64,000 nucleotides of DNA from positions 186,001-250,000 of the forward strand of contig NZ_JAHZBQ010000001.1 of the NCBI RefSeq assembly GCF_019423325.1, in the 5' to 3' direction. A program made the position numbers and the translations under genes. This DNA comes from Campylobacter sp. (GTDB lineage Bacteria > Campylobacterota > Campylobacteria > Campylobacterales > Campylobacteraceae). Below are positions 37,630-46,953 of the stretch, piece by piece; the stretch's first letter is position 1, and each line of letters opens with the position of its first letter. The notes under the pieces were generated by a model. It did not search any database. It worked only from the letters and a program-made list of their open reading frames with translations, and was not told the DNA's origin.

Positions 37630-38757
37630 TTGAAAAGCGCCTATATTTTCCCGATTGTCGGCACGGTTTTATTCCTGTTTTTTAATCTTTACATCTACAG
37701 ATCGATCAGCGCGCGCTTTACGCCATATAAAAATTTCGTGATCTTTCGCCCCGCTTTGAGCTTGCTTTGCGTAGCTTTGGCGATTTTAGATGCAATATTT
37801 TTTGTGGGTTTTGGGCTTAATGGAAGCTTTAAAAACGAACTGCTTTATAAGCTATGTGTATTTTGCATGGCAGCGTCCTTTTCGCTCTTTTTTATCTGCC
37901 TTGCTTACGATGTGCTAAGCGCCGCTGCGCATGTGGTTAAATTTAGCCAAAACAGGCGAAAATTTTTAAAAACCTTTATAGACGTAACCTTTGTAATAAT
38001 GGCGTTTAGCTATATTTTTAAGGGGCTTTATAATGCACTAAAAATTCCAAAAATCACCGAGCGCGAAATAAAAATCAAAAACTTAGCTCGCGAGCTAAGT
38101 TTTGCCGTCATCTCGGACGTGCATCTGGGCGAGTTTTTGAAAAAGGAGTTTTTGCAAGGCGTTGTAGCGCAGATAAACTCGCTAAATTATGACGCGCTGC
38201 TGATCGTGGGCGATATGTTTGATCTGCGCTCGGATGAGCTCGGGGATATTTTGCAGCCTCTTGAGGCGATAAAAAAACCCATCTTTTTCGTTACGGGCAA
38301 CCACGAGTATTACCGCGGCGACGCAAGCGGACTTATAAAAGCGATGCAAAAAGCGGGCGTGCGGGTGCTGCAAAACGAAAGCGTGGAATTTGAGGGGCTA
38401 AATTTAATGGGCGTGCACGATCTTAACGGCTTTCGCTTCGGATATATGCAGCCCGATCTAAGCGCCGCGCTAGCGCAGGCAGACCCTGATAAGCCTAAAA
38501 TTTTACTCGCGCATCAGCCAAAATACGTCGTGGACTTTGTGCGCGACGAGGTCGATCTGTGTATCTGCGGACACACACACGCGGGGCAAATTTTCCCATG
38601 GACGCTTTTGGTGCTGCTTAGCCAGAAGTATCTTTACGGGCTGTATAACGACGGGCTGAAGCAAATTTACGTAAGCAGCGGCGTAGGGTTTTGGGGCCCG
38701 CCGATAAGGGTCTTTGCGGATGCCGAAATCGCGCTGCTTAAGCTTAGAAAGGCATAG
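37630..38757 (+). CDS. Membrane-anchored metallophosphoesterase (Cj0846-like)
   Basis: A 375-residue protein starting at TTG, three bases after the regulator stop. Four hydrophobic segments occupy residues 1-150. The calcineurin-like catalytic domain follows: SDVHLGE, VGDMFDLR, TGNHEYYRG, AHQP and CGHTHAGQ supply the two-metal ligands. Relatives cleave lipid or nucleotide phosphates (YkuE and LpxH-like activity), and the psd gene directly after fits a lipid-related role. The start codon of psd immediately follows the stop. The substrate is not known. Confidence 0.87.
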   Translation: MKSAYIFPIVGTVLFLFFNLYIYRSISARFTPYKNFVIFRPALSLLCVALAILDAIFFVGFGLNGSFKNELLYKLCVFCMAASFSLFFICLAYDVLSAAAHVVKFSQNRRKFLKTFIDVTFVIMAFSYIFKGLYNALKIPKITEREIKIKNLARELSFAVISDVHLGEFLKKEFLQGVVAQINSLNYDALLIVGDMFDLRSDELGDILQPLEAIKKPIFFVTGNHEYYRGDASGLIKAMQKAGVRVLQNESVEFEGLNLMGVHDLNGFRFGYMQPDLSAALAQADPDKPKILLAHQPKYVVDFVRDEVDLCICGHTHAGQIFPWTLLVLLSQKYLYGLYNDGLKQIYVSSGVGFWGPPIRVFADAEIALLKLRKA

Positions 38758-39828
38758 ATGAGAAGTTTTATTTCGAGGATTTTCGGGGTTATCGCCGCGG
38801 TGAAATTCCCTAAATTTATACAAAATTTTATCAACCGCAAATATGTGGAATTTTTCAAAATCGATATGAGCGAATTCGATCCGCCGCAAAGCTACGCGAG
38901 CCTAAACGCTCTTTTTACTCGCCGCTTGCTGCGCCCGCGCGAGATAGCGACAGACGAGACGGCTTTTATAAGCCCTAGCGACGGCATGATCTTTGAGAGC
39001 GGATGCTGCGCCGATATGCGGGCTTTTAGCGTGAAGGGCTGCGAATACAGCCTTAGCGAGCTGCTGGGGCGTACATTTACGGCAAGTGAAAGCGGCGGAG
39101 CGGCTAAAAATTTATATGACGAGGCCGTTGCTACGAACGGGAGCGGCGAGGTTGGAACCGGATGCGCAAAAGATGCCGGCGCAGGGATGAAATTTCGCGC
39201 TGCGCAAGCAAAAAACATGGACGGCGAAAACGGCGCAACTTATTCCGCAAGCGGCGTGCGAGCTGAAATTTACAGCGATGAAGGCGGTGCGAGCCAAGAA
39301 ACGGGTGCAATCGGCGCCCAAGACGGCGAAAATACAAAGAGCGTAAATTTAAGCTACGCAAACATCTATCTAAGCCCACGCGATTATCATCATTATCACG
39401 CGCCGTGCGATCTGAGCGTGACGGAGGCGCTTTACATACCTGCTGATCTTTACAGCGTGGCGAAGAAATTTTTACTTAAAATTCCAAACCTCTACGCTAA
39501 AAACGAGCGCGTGATTTTAAAGTGCAAGATGCGTAACGGCGGGATTTTGTGGATAGTTTTCGTGGGCGCCTTAAACGTAGGCAAGATGAGATTTGATTTC
39601 GATGCACGAATACAGACGAATGCATGCGCAAGTAGAGCTGAGGCGCTTTACGAATATGAAAATTTAAACTTTAAAAAGGGCGATCATTTGGGAAATTTTG
39701 AGCTGGGTTCGACGATCGTGCTCGTAGCGCAAAGCGAGTTTTTGAAATTTGAAACCCCGACTGATACGTCCGTAAAATTCGGACAAAAAATCGCAGAATT
39801 TAATGAAATTTCACAAAATTCCATTTAA
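38758..39828 (+). CDS. psd: Phosphatidylserine decarboxylase with an 85-residue insert
   Basis: This enzyme converts phosphatidylserine to phosphatidylethanolamine at the inner membrane. The proenzyme self-cleaves at the LGST motif (FELGSTIVLV, Ser near residue 318) to create its pyruvoyl group. The substrate-binding motif LSPRDYHHYHAPCD is intact. Usual length is near 265-290 residues; here it is 356 because residues about 110-195 are a Gly/Ala/Ser-rich insert. The insert sits between the SELLG segment and NIYLSPRD. It looks like loop filler, and the catalytic parts are undisturbed, so activity is expected. The start directly follows the phosphoesterase stop. Confidence 0.93.
   Translation: MRSFISRIFGVIAAVKFPKFIQNFINRKYVEFFKIDMSEFDPPQSYASLNALFTRRLLRPREIATDETAFISPSDGMIFESGCCADMRAFSVKGCEYSLSELLGRTFTASESGGAAKNLYDEAVATNGSGEVGTGCAKDAGAGMKFRAAQAKNMDGENGATYSASGVRAEIYSDEGGASQETGAIGAQDGENTKSVNLSYANIYLSPRDYHHYHAPCDLSVTEALYIPADLYSVAKKFLLKIPNLYAKNERVILKCKMRNGGILWIVFVGALNVGKMRFDFDARIQTNACASRAEALYEYENLNFKKGDHLGNFELGSTIVLVAQSEFLKFETPTDTSVKFGQKIAEFNEISQNSI
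39085..39345 (+). repeat. In-frame low-complexity insert within psd
   Basis: About 260 bases of Gly/Ala/Asn/Glu-coding filler contain AAATTT cores at several points. They interrupt psd without breaking frame. The flanking conserved segments rejoin cleanly as SELLG and NIYLSPRD. Confidence 0.65.
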
Positions 39829-39876
39829 AATGCAGGATTTTTTCTTTAACTAAAATTAATTTTATTTAAATTTGGC

Positions 39877-39882
39877 TATAAT
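39877..39882 (+). promoter_or_regulatory. -10 element of the pseudopilin-priA unit
   Basis: TTTGGCTATAAT is followed 29 bases later by the ATG at 39911. T-rich tracts lie upstream in place of a -35 box, the Campylobacter sigma-70 pattern. The spacing suits a short leader with AAAGGATT as ribosome site. Confidence 0.65.
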
Positions 39883-39910
39883 CATCCCACTTTAAATCAA
39901 AGGATTTAAC

Positions 39911-40396
39911 ATGAAAAATTTAAAAGCTTTTACGATGATAGAGCTTGTTTTCGTCATCGTCGTTTTAGGTATTTTGGCGGGCATCGCGGTGCCTAGATTA
40001 GCCGCTACGCGCGATGATGCTACGATCGCTAAGATGCGCGGGGACATCGCTGCTATTAGAAGCGGACTTTCGCTAGTTAGAAGCGAGAATATGATGAGGG
40101 GCGTGACTACATGGCCTGCTTTGGAGGGTTCAGACAATGCCACTCTTTTTGATGGCGTTTTGCAGCAACCTATCTATCCTATGAAAGATGGCGGTAGGAA
40201 CGGCTGGACTTTGGTTACGAACGGCAATGCCAATGCAACATCTACATATAGGGCTAGCGTAGCAGGTAAGAGTACTACTTTTGATTACTATCCGACAAGA
40301 GATAGTATACCTACTTCTGGCGCAAACAAGAATAGAAACGTGGGCTCATTTGACTGCGATCACAAAGACGAGCTTTGCCAATCCTTAGCTCAATAG
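39911..40396 (+). CDS. Type II secretion/competence pseudopilin
   Basis: A 161-residue prepilin-like protein. The N-terminus MKNLKAFTMIELVFVIVVLGILAGIAVPRL is a type IV prepilin signal, with Glu five residues after the cleavage site and a single long hydrophobic helix. The remainder is a small globular domain with two C-terminal cysteines. Campylobacter uses such pseudopilins in its DNA-uptake (Cts) machine. I do not assign ctsG because I cannot compare the sequence. It precedes priA by four bases, so they are one transcript. A competence role is notable given the RAATTY arrays in this window. Confidence 0.88.
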   Translation: MKNLKAFTMIELVFVIVVLGILAGIAVPRLAATRDDATIAKMRGDIAAIRSGLSLVRSENMMRGVTTWPALEGSDNATLFDGVLQQPIYPMKDGGRNGWTLVTNGNANATSTYRASVAGKSTTFDYYPTRDSIPTSGANKNRNVGSFDCDHKDELCQSLAQ

Positions 40397-40400
40397 CTAA

Positions 40401-43196
40401 ATGCTTTATTATGAAGTTGCGGTTTTGGGCGCCAGCCTAAAGCCGCTTACTTATAGTTCAAATTTTAAAATCTCAGCTTATCAAATCGTATCCGTTCCCA
40501 TAAAATCGAGCGCCAAATCCGCCGTGATCCTGCGCGAGGTTTCAAAGCCGAGCTTCAAAACCAAGAAAATTTTAGAGATTTCGCAGCTTAAATTTACGCA
40601 GTTTCAAATTATACTAGCAAATTTTATAGCGCATTATTATGTTTGCGAAAAGGGCGTTGCATTCGGGATCTTTGAGCCTTCAAGTGAGACGACGCAGAAT
40701 TTGCGGAATTTGCAGGAGGATCCTACGACCGAGCGGAATTGCGCTTGCGAGCAAATTCCCGTTAGTGAGTTGGTCTCCGCTTGCAAACAAGCTTCTACCC
40801 TCGAACAAAATTTTATTTTCGAGCAGGATTCCATCACCACACAAAATTCTACGCTCGATGGGAATTTTAATGCCACACACAATTCCGCCTCAATTCAAAA
40901 TTCTACATTGAGGAGGAATTCTACTACCGCAGAAAATTCTGTTACCGTCATAAATTCCGTCATCGCGCCAAATTCCATGCAAAAGCAAAATTTAAAGCAG
41001 GCGCAAAATATTATCTCGCAAAATTTGGCGTTCAATTCTACCGCCAATTCTATCCAAGCGTTTGACGACGGGCAAAATTTCGTTTCAATTCCAAATTTTA
41101 CATCGGATCAAAATTCTGCCGCCATGAAGACCGCCATAAATTTTGCCACTGCGCCGAGTTCGGCACACAAACAAAATTCCGCCACTACGCAAAATTCTAT
41201 CCAAGAGCGGGATTTTGCCGAGGGAGAGAATTCCGTTTCGATTCAAAATTCTACTTCAGCGCAAAATTCTGTCCTAATTCAAAATTTAGACGCTACCGCG
41301 CAAAGCCCCATTTCGCAGCCGCTATCTCCACTTCAAATAGGTAAAATTCCAAACCTCACCCCCGCGCAGGAGCAAGCGCGTAAATTTGCCGAAGCTAATG
41401 AAACTTCGCTGATTTTCGGCGATACGGGCAGCGGCAAGAGCGAAATTTATATCGCGCTGATCGCGCAGGCGCTCGCTGCGGGCAAACAGGCGCTGTTTTT
41501 GATGCCCGAGATTTCGCTCACGCCGCAGATGACGAAGCGGCTACAGAGCTATTTCGGCGAGCGGCTCGGCGTCTGGCACTCCAAAATTTCGCCCAAGAAA
41601 AAGCGTGAAATTTTAGCGAAATTTAACGCAGGCGAGATCAGGCTCATCGCGGGTGCCCGCTCGGCACTATTTTTACCCTTTAGCGATCTGGGCCTCATCG
41701 TCGTGGATGAGGAGCACGACGACAGCTATAAATCGGCTGCTGCGCCGCGCCTAAATGCCCGCGACGCCGCGATTTTCGTCGGCAAGAAGCTTGGCATCCG
41801 CGTGGTTTTGGGTTCTGCGACGCCCGCGCTTAGCACCTACGCGAAGCAGCCGCACTTCCGCCTGCGCGGCACCTACTTTAGCAGCGCCAAGCGCTTTATT
41901 TTCGATGAGAGCGAGACGGGGCTGAGCCCAAAAATTTTAACCGAGATTGGACGCAGCTTAGATGCAGGCAAGCAGGCGGTCGTGTTTTTGCCGACGCGCG
42001 CGAACTACAAATATATGGTTTGCGAAAACTGCGGGCAGATCGTGCGCTGTCCGTTTTGCGCCGTCGGGATGAGTTATCACGCGGACGCTGCGGCACTAAA
42101 GTGCCATTACTGCGGCTTTAGCACGTTTTACAGAGCGTCTTGCGAAAACTGCGGCGGCGAGGTGATGCAGGCGCGCAAGATCGGCACGGGCGAGCTTGCG
42201 GCACAGCTTGCGGCGCATTTCCCGAACGCTCGCATCGCAAAATTTGATCGCGACGAGATCACCACGCAGCGCAAGCTCGAGGCGCTGCTAAATAACTTTA
42301 ACGCCCATAAAATCGACATTTTAGTAGGCACGCAGATGCTTAGCAAGGGGCACGATTACCACGGCGTCGATCTTGCGGTGATAATGGGGATCGACGAGCA
42401 TCTGAGCTATCCCGATTTTAGGGCGCGTGAAAAGACGCTGGCGCTTGCGATGCAGGTGGCGGGCCGCGCGGGCCGCTCGGGGCAGGGCAGGGTCGTCATA
42501 CAGACGCGCCAGAGCGGCTTTTTTAGGGATTATATCGAAAACTACGATGATTTTTTGTGCGACGAGGCGGAGTTTCGAGAGGGACTCTATCCGCCCTATA
42601 TGCGGCTTTTGCGCGTGCTGATCTCGCATAAAAACGAAAAGGCGGCGAGCGAAATAATGAACGTGGCGCTTGAGCTTTTGCGTCGCAAACAGGCGAGAGG
42701 CAGCGCGTTTGCATCACATGACGGACTGGATGCGGGGCAAGCAAATTTAAGCGCTTTAAATTTGCAAAATTCTGCGCAGCAGGGCGGTAAGCAAATATCA
42801 AATTTTAAATTTCAAAGCTCGGATCTGTGCAGGGACGACGCAAATTTAAACCATCAAAAAAACACCTCAAATTTGAAAAATGCCGCGCAAATTTCAGCTT
42901 GCGGCGGGGACGCGGATAGCGTAAATTTAAAGCCTGAAAGAAAGAGCGCTGCGCAAAATTTTATAAATTTAGCGGCCGAAAATGCTGCCGAAAATTCCGC
43001 GCAGTATTTGAAAGAGAAGGCGAGTAAGAGCTTTGAGATCATCGGCTACGGCAAGGCGGGTATCGCCTATATCGCGTCGAAATTTCGCTTTGAAATTCTG
43101 CTGCGCGCTAGCTCGCACGTGCCGCTAATCAACGCCGCGCGCGCGCTTGAGCATCTGCTCGTCGAAATCGATATGGATCCCGTAAACTTCGGCTAG
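40401..43196 (+). CDS. priA: Replication restart helicase PriA with two large inserts
   Basis: A DNA helicase that reloads the replisome at stalled forks. The Walker A motif is GDTGSGKSE, and the DEEH box lies in VVDEEHDDSYK. The zinc cluster runs CENCGQIVRCPFC, CHYCG and CENCGGE. Helicase motif IV-VI segments GTQMLSKGHDY and QVAGRAGRSGQGRVV are complete. Usual Campylobacter PriA length is near 620; here it is 931 because of two inserts: residues about 92-312, between the DNA-binding domain and the helicase core, and about 764-872, before the C-terminal domain (FEIIGYGKAGI). The first insert is an Asn-Ser hexad array. All catalytic parts are intact, so function is expected. The frame is open throughout. 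Confidence 0.93.
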   Translation: MLYYEVAVLGASLKPLTYSSNFKISAYQIVSVPIKSSAKSAVILREVSKPSFKTKKILEISQLKFTQFQIILANFIAHYYVCEKGVAFGIFEPSSETTQNLRNLQEDPTTERNCACEQIPVSELVSACKQASTLEQNFIFEQDSITTQNSTLDGNFNATHNSASIQNSTLRRNSTTAENSVTVINSVIAPNSMQKQNLKQAQNIISQNLAFNSTANSIQAFDDGQNFVSIPNFTSDQNSAAMKTAINFATAPSSAHKQNSATTQNSIQERDFAEGENSVSIQNSTSAQNSVLIQNLDATAQSPISQPLSPLQIGKIPNLTPAQEQARKFAEANETSLIFGDTGSGKSEIYIALIAQALAAGKQALFLMPEISLTPQMTKRLQSYFGERLGVWHSKISPKKKREILAKFNAGEIRLIAGARSALFLPFSDLGLIVVDEEHDDSYKSAAAPRLNARDAAIFVGKKLGIRVVLGSATPALSTYAKQPHFRLRGTYFSSAKRFIFDESETGLSPKILTEIGRSLDAGKQAVVFLPTRANYKYMVCENCGQIVRCPFCAVGMSYHADAAALKCHYCGFSTFYRASCENCGGEVMQARKIGTGELAAQLAAHFPNARIAKFDRDEITTQRKLEALLNNFNAHKIDILVGTQMLSKGHDYHGVDLAVIMGIDEHLSYPDFRAREKTLALAMQVAGRAGRSGQGRVVIQTRQSGFFRDYIENYDDFLCDEAEFREGLYPPYMRLLRVLISHKNEKAASEIMNVALELLRRKQARGSAFASHDGLDAGQANLSALNLQNSAQQGGKQISNFKFQSSDLCRDDANLNHQKNTSNLKNAAQISACGGDADSVNLKPERKSAAQNFINLAAENAAENSAQYLKEKASKSFEIIGYGKAGIAYIASKFRFEILLRASSHVPLINAARALEHLLVEIDMDPVNFG
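40675..41335 (+). repeat. RAATTY array inside priA (first insert), 18-bp periodicity
   Basis: The core is AAATTC, with 12 variable bases between cores over much of the stretch. This gives the hexads NSTLDG, NFNATH, NSASIQ, NSTLRR, NSTTAE, NSVTVI and NSVIAP. I count about ten RAATTY sites by eye in 40801-41040, against about one per kilobase expected at even base composition. Frame is kept throughout. Confidence 0.8.
42690..43015 (+). repeat. Second in-frame insert in priA
   Basis: About 325 bases are rich in AAATTT and AAATTC cores, giving Asn-Leu, Asn-Phe and Asn-Ser peptides. It lies between the helicase core and the C-terminal PriA domain. Spacing is looser than in the first insert. Confidence 0.7.
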
Positions 43197-43315
43197 ACGG
43201 AGCTTTTAAAATTCGAGCGAAATTTTATTCATTGCGGACGCTTTTTTGCAGCGTTTGTTTGCGGAACGGGCTAAAAAAGAGTGGCAAAATTTCGGGCAAA
43301 ATTTAAGGAGACGAT

Positions 43316-44227
43316 TTGAGCGATAATTTAGATGAGCTAAGAGAAGCCTTGCGCAGAAGGCGCGCGAAGGCGTCTTGCGGATCGCAGACAGATAGTGATA
43401 AGCCTGATGCTTGCGATCTGAATTTAAAACTAGATGGCTCGGAGCTTGCAGATGATAGCGCAGAAACGTATACCGACAAGGGCGCGAGCCTTTCGAGCAA
43501 GGATAATACCATAATCATAGATTATGACAGAGCCCCATTAATCATAACGGATCATCTCTATCGCGATTACGTTAAATATCAATTCCCTGCGATGTGCTGC
43601 GTATTTTTAATATTTTTGTTTTTTGCCGTCATCGTGGTGGGGCCGCCAGAGCTAGGCGTATTGCAAATGTTTATCCTAGTGCCCTTGCCGCTCATAGAGG
43701 CAGCTAGGCGCGAGGGCGAAGCATATTTCGTGATGACGAACTCCGCCGTCGAGTATTATAAAAAGGGCGAAATTGTGAAATTTTTTGAGCTACAAAAGAT
43801 CGGTGCGATGGCGGTTAGCTTCGATTGCAGATGGAATTGGAAGCAGCAAATGCCACTAGCCCTTAAGATCGTTATCGTCGTTTGGGTTTTACTCGCGCTT
43901 AAGTTTGGCGGAGACGACGAAAGCGTGAGTGTTAATATTAGAAATATAGTCTGCATTTTTACTATGGTACTTACCTTGCTTTACGGCTCTAAGATATTTA
44001 TGCATCTACATAATGGCAGCCTCGGATTTTTCGGTATTCACGATCAGCTCGTGCTATATAAAGAAAACGCCAACGTTGATATAATGAATATTTTGATGGC
44101 AAACAAGGATGAATACGTGCAGCTACGGGAGTATTTCTTAGCCGTGCTAAATGTCGATATAGACGAGCTGCGGCGCACGATGTCGGTTTTCGATGAAAAG
44201 ATAGAATTTAAGAAATTTAAATTCTAA
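43316..44227 (+). CDS. Membrane protein of unknown function
   Basis: A 303-residue protein. The TTG start is supported by AAGGAG six bases upstream. Residues 1-75 are hydrophilic. Two helices (about 92-130) precede a soluble segment with YFVMTNSAVEYYKKGEI, which recalls the bacterial PH-like domain of YdbT-type membrane proteins. Two more helices (about 180-230) are followed by a C-terminal soluble part ending in acidic and basic runs. Layout and the YVQLREYF segment loosely match the island protein at 2314. No function can be assigned. Confidence 0.7.
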   Translation: MSDNLDELREALRRRRAKASCGSQTDSDKPDACDLNLKLDGSELADDSAETYTDKGASLSSKDNTIIIDYDRAPLIITDHLYRDYVKYQFPAMCCVFLIFLFFAVIVVGPPELGVLQMFILVPLPLIEAARREGEAYFVMTNSAVEYYKKGEIVKFFELQKIGAMAVSFDCRWNWKQQMPLALKIVIVVWVLLALKFGGDDESVSVNIRNIVCIFTMVLTLLYGSKIFMHLHNGSLGFFGIHDQLVLYKENANVDIMNILMANKDEYVQLREYFLAVLNVDIDELRRTMSVFDEKIEFKKFKF

Positions 44228-44434
44228 ATCGGCGCGCTTGAGGGTTTGTCCGCAGGAACAAATATAGACTCCGTGAGTTTTGGTTAGGCGCGCAGTTAAG
44301 CGAATTTTATTCACATAAATTTTGCTCGTAGAATTTACATGATACGACGATAAATTTTACATCCCGTCGTTCTTATATCAGATTAAAATCAAAGTATAAT
44401 ATCAAATTGCAAATGCGATTTAATCTTAACGGGA

Positions 44435-44440
44435 TATAAT
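44435..44440 (+). promoter_or_regulatory. -10 element upstream of the 44475 gene
   Basis: GGGATATAAT lies 34 bases before the first TTG start and 67 before the second. A further TATAAT lies at 44395. The region is otherwise T-rich, as is usual for Campylobacter promoters. Confidence 0.5.
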
Positions 44441-44474
44441 AAGTCATCGCTCTTTTTGAAAGAGGCAAAACTAT

Positions 44475-45056
44475 TTGCACCGATATAGAGCATATAAAGG
44501 CAACGATTTGAAAAAACTACTTAGAAATTTTATGATTTTCGCAGGTTTCATCTTTATATTATACGCCTCTTATTTTCTATATTTTTATTCTAAAAAAGCC
44601 GAATATGCGGCTATTTTATTGCAGAAGGCGCTTAGTTATGAAGAGGAATTTTTTGCTGAGAAAACACAAAATTTAGACCCGTATAAGCAGATTGAGCTAC
44701 GGCATGAGTTTGAAAAAGAGAAATTAAAGCTAGAAAAATATTGCGGCGATGCTATAATAAACGGCGATAATGATCATTGCAAAGTTTATTACAACCTCGA
44801 TTTCGACTATATTCATTTTTACGACGGGCGAAATCAAGATATCGCGCTGGGCTACGACTTTGATAACGAAAGCATCGAGTTTTATAAAAAGCTATCAGAT
44901 CACTATGATTACAAAGGCAAAAAATGCAGATCGCGCAGGGTATACGGCGAACACCATGCGACATTTGCGATTGATAATTTTGGGCATGCAAAATTTTGGT
45001 TGGGAAATCTTGGCGAATTTACCCTAAAAGATCCATACATTCATGAGTGTGAATAA
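44475..45056 (+). CDS. Single-helix membrane-anchored protein of unknown function
   Basis: A 193-residue protein. Two TTG starts are possible, at 44475 and 44508; the second has AAAGGCAACGA before it, resembling the gene at 43316. One membrane helix (FMIFAGFIFILYASYFLYFY) near the N-terminus is followed by a charged helical stretch and a small periplasmic domain with two pairs of cysteines. The family is unknown to me. A broken copy of its last 70 bases lies at 46884-46953, after the duplicated gene pair, so the gene was once part of a larger tandem duplication. Confidence 0.65.
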   Translation: MHRYRAYKGNDLKKLLRNFMIFAGFIFILYASYFLYFYSKKAEYAAILLQKALSYEEEFFAEKTQNLDPYKQIELRHEFEKEKLKLEKYCGDAIINGDNDHCKVYYNLDFDYIHFYDGRNQDIALGYDFDNESIEFYKKLSDHYDYKGKKCRSRRVYGEHHATFAIDNFGHAKFWLGNLGEFTLKDPYIHECE

Positions 45057-45242
45057 AATTGATCGTTAATTTAAACACCGAAAGCCTGCCGTATAGATCG
45101 TAGGTATATGCATAAATTCATATTTGTGCGGATACGATAATGTATTTTATACTTTGATTAAGTAATTATGTTGTATAAGCTTATACGACCGATAACAAAA
45201 AACGCTTTTAAAGCTTCAAAAGCTCATTTTAAGGAGTGAGGG

Positions 45243-46043
45243 ATGCAAGTTCGTGCTTTTATTTTAGCGATCTTGTTTGTCGTATCGTTCGCAAAAGCGG
45301 ATGATATAAAGCATCCATCGATGCCATGGCAACTGGAACCTATTTTATGGAAAATTCAAGATAAAAAAGTTGTAAGAAAAGCCCTCCACGAACCTATGAT
45401 TCGGGGTGCAACTACCTTTAACGGCAAGAGTTTTTATTTTTTTACGATAGAAGATAATGCAACGCTCAAAAAAGAATATGAAGAGCATTTATCAAAAGAA
45501 AGAGACTTCTGCAACGACTTTTACGATGATCTGTTCGAGTGGAAAAATATAAATATAATAAACCCACTGGTTTTTGATACGACGGATTACAACAACCCAG
45601 TTTTAAAGAAAAATATGGGCGATTGCTGGTATATGGATATGAATAAAACGATTAAAGACGGCTTTAGCGGGCGCGGATTTACATTATATAAATTTGATAA
45701 TAAGCTTTTGTATATTATGATTTATAAAACCACTCCTTATATATATCAGACGGATGATTTCGCAAATCTTGCTTACATTTTAGATCCGCAAGAATGTAGT
45801 AAAATCATAAAAGATCCTCGTAGCAGGGTAAATTTGGAGATTCCAGGCAATATCATATATAAACGGCGTCTGTTTTATGCCGAACCGATACGTTATAAAG
45901 ATATAGACTATCTACTTTTCATAGATTTTGACAATACGGATAGCGGACAACTATTCAACGTCACAATCAGGAAATTTAAAGACGGTATTTTACAAATGCC
46001 TGTTTGTAGCAATTCATACGTAAATACGAAGCTTTATCGATAG
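45243..46043 (+). CDS. Secreted protein of unknown function, paralogue A
   Basis: A 266-residue protein with a signal peptide (MQVRAFILAILFVVSFAKA) and a ribosome site AAGGAGTGAGGG. The mature part is rich in aromatic and charged residues, with four scattered cysteines (in FCNDF, DCWYMD, QECSK and PVCSN) that could form two disulfides. The middle 90 residues are almost identical to those of the next gene, while both ends differ. I do not recognise the family. A periplasmic or surface location is likely. Paralogue B starts nine bases after its stop. Confidence 0.72.
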   Translation: MQVRAFILAILFVVSFAKADDIKHPSMPWQLEPILWKIQDKKVVRKALHEPMIRGATTFNGKSFYFFTIEDNATLKKEYEEHLSKERDFCNDFYDDLFEWKNINIINPLVFDTTDYNNPVLKKNMGDCWYMDMNKTIKDGFSGRGFTLYKFDNKLLYIMIYKTTPYIYQTDDFANLAYILDPQECSKIIKDPRSRVNLEIPGNIIYKRRLFYAEPIRYKDIDYLLFIDFDNTDSGQLFNVTIRKFKDGILQMPVCSNSYVNTKLYR

Positions 46044-46051
46044 GGGCGGTT

Positions 46052-46858
46052 ATGTGGGTTCATATTTTCATCTTAATGATCGCATTCGTACTATTTGCGA
46101 ATGCAAACGATGTAAGCGATACGGAAATTCCTTTTGATTTAAAAATAGCTTTATGGAAAGCTAATGATAGGAAAGTAGTAAGAAACAATCCTTCCGGTAT
46201 GGTAGAAGGAGAAACCACTTTCAACGGAAAAACCGTTAGCTTTTGGCAAATAGATAGAAATGCAACGCTCAAAAAAGAGTATGAAGAGCATTTATCAAAA
46301 GAAAGAGACTTCTGCAACGACTTTTACGATGATCTATTCGAATGGAAAAATATAAGCGTAATCAAGCCTCTGGTTTTTGATACGACGGATTACAATAACC
46401 CCGTTTTAAAGAAAAATATGGGCGATTGCTGGTATATGGATATGAATACAACGATTAGAGACGGCTTTACGGGGAGAGGATTTACGTTATATAAATTTGA
46501 TAATAAGCTTTTGTATATTATGACGTATAGAGATTTTCGGCAATACGAGATGTCTTTTGCAAATTTTATGTATATTCTAGATCCGCAAGAGTGCAGTAAA
46601 ATTATAAAAGGCCCCTCATACGATTCATATTATAGCAGGGCAGATTTTGAGGATTATCGAAACAAGATCGCAGGAGATACCCTGATTTATTTCGGACCGA
46701 TAAAATATAAGAGCGAAGATTATCTACTTTTTATCGATTCCGTAAATTTAATAAACGGTCTTAAAGCGGTTTTTATTAAAATTAGCAAATTTAAAGACAA
46801 AGTTTCGCAAACATCCGTTTGTAGAAATTTATATTTAAATACAAAAATTTACCATTAA
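46052..46858 (+). CDS. Secreted protein of unknown function, paralogue B
   Basis: A 268-residue protein with a signal peptide (MWVHIFILMIAFVLFANA). It shares with paralogue A the stretches LKKEYEEHLSKERDF, PLVFDTTDYNNPVLKKN and GFTLYKFDNKLLYIM, including nearly identical DNA, while the N- and C-terminal thirds have drifted. The four cysteines are conserved. Such a mosaic points to gene conversion after duplication. Function is unknown; an extracellular interaction role is possible because the ends vary and the middle is constant. Confidence 0.72.
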   Translation: MWVHIFILMIAFVLFANANDVSDTEIPFDLKIALWKANDRKVVRNNPSGMVEGETTFNGKTVSFWQIDRNATLKKEYEEHLSKERDFCNDFYDDLFEWKNISVIKPLVFDTTDYNNPVLKKNMGDCWYMDMNTTIRDGFTGRGFTLYKFDNKLLYIMTYRDFRQYEMSFANFMYILDPQECSKIIKGPSYDSYYSRADFEDYRNKIAGDTLIYFGPIKYKSEDYLLFIDSVNLINGLKAVFIKISKFKDKVSQTSVCRNLYLNTKIYH

Positions 46859-46883
46859 GTAGTTAATCATACAAATGCATCCA

Positions 46884-46953
46884 GTTGCGATTGATAAATT
46901 TTGAGCATGCGAAATTTTGGTTGGGAAATTATGGCGATTTACCCTAAAAATCC
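46884..46953 (+). pseudogene. Broken copy of the 3' end of the gene at 44475
   Basis: About 70 bases match 44965-45037 closely (for example GAAATTTTGGTTGGGAAAT). Small insertions and deletions, plus a stop in TTTTGAGCA, destroy the frame. It follows paralogue B just as the intact gene precedes paralogue A, so it marks the end of a tandem duplication. Confidence 0.8.

Noticed and set aside
40801..41040. The AAATTC spacing in priA also looked CRISPR-like.
   Set aside because: The core is only six bases, the spacers are 12 bases, and the whole stretch is an open frame inside priA.
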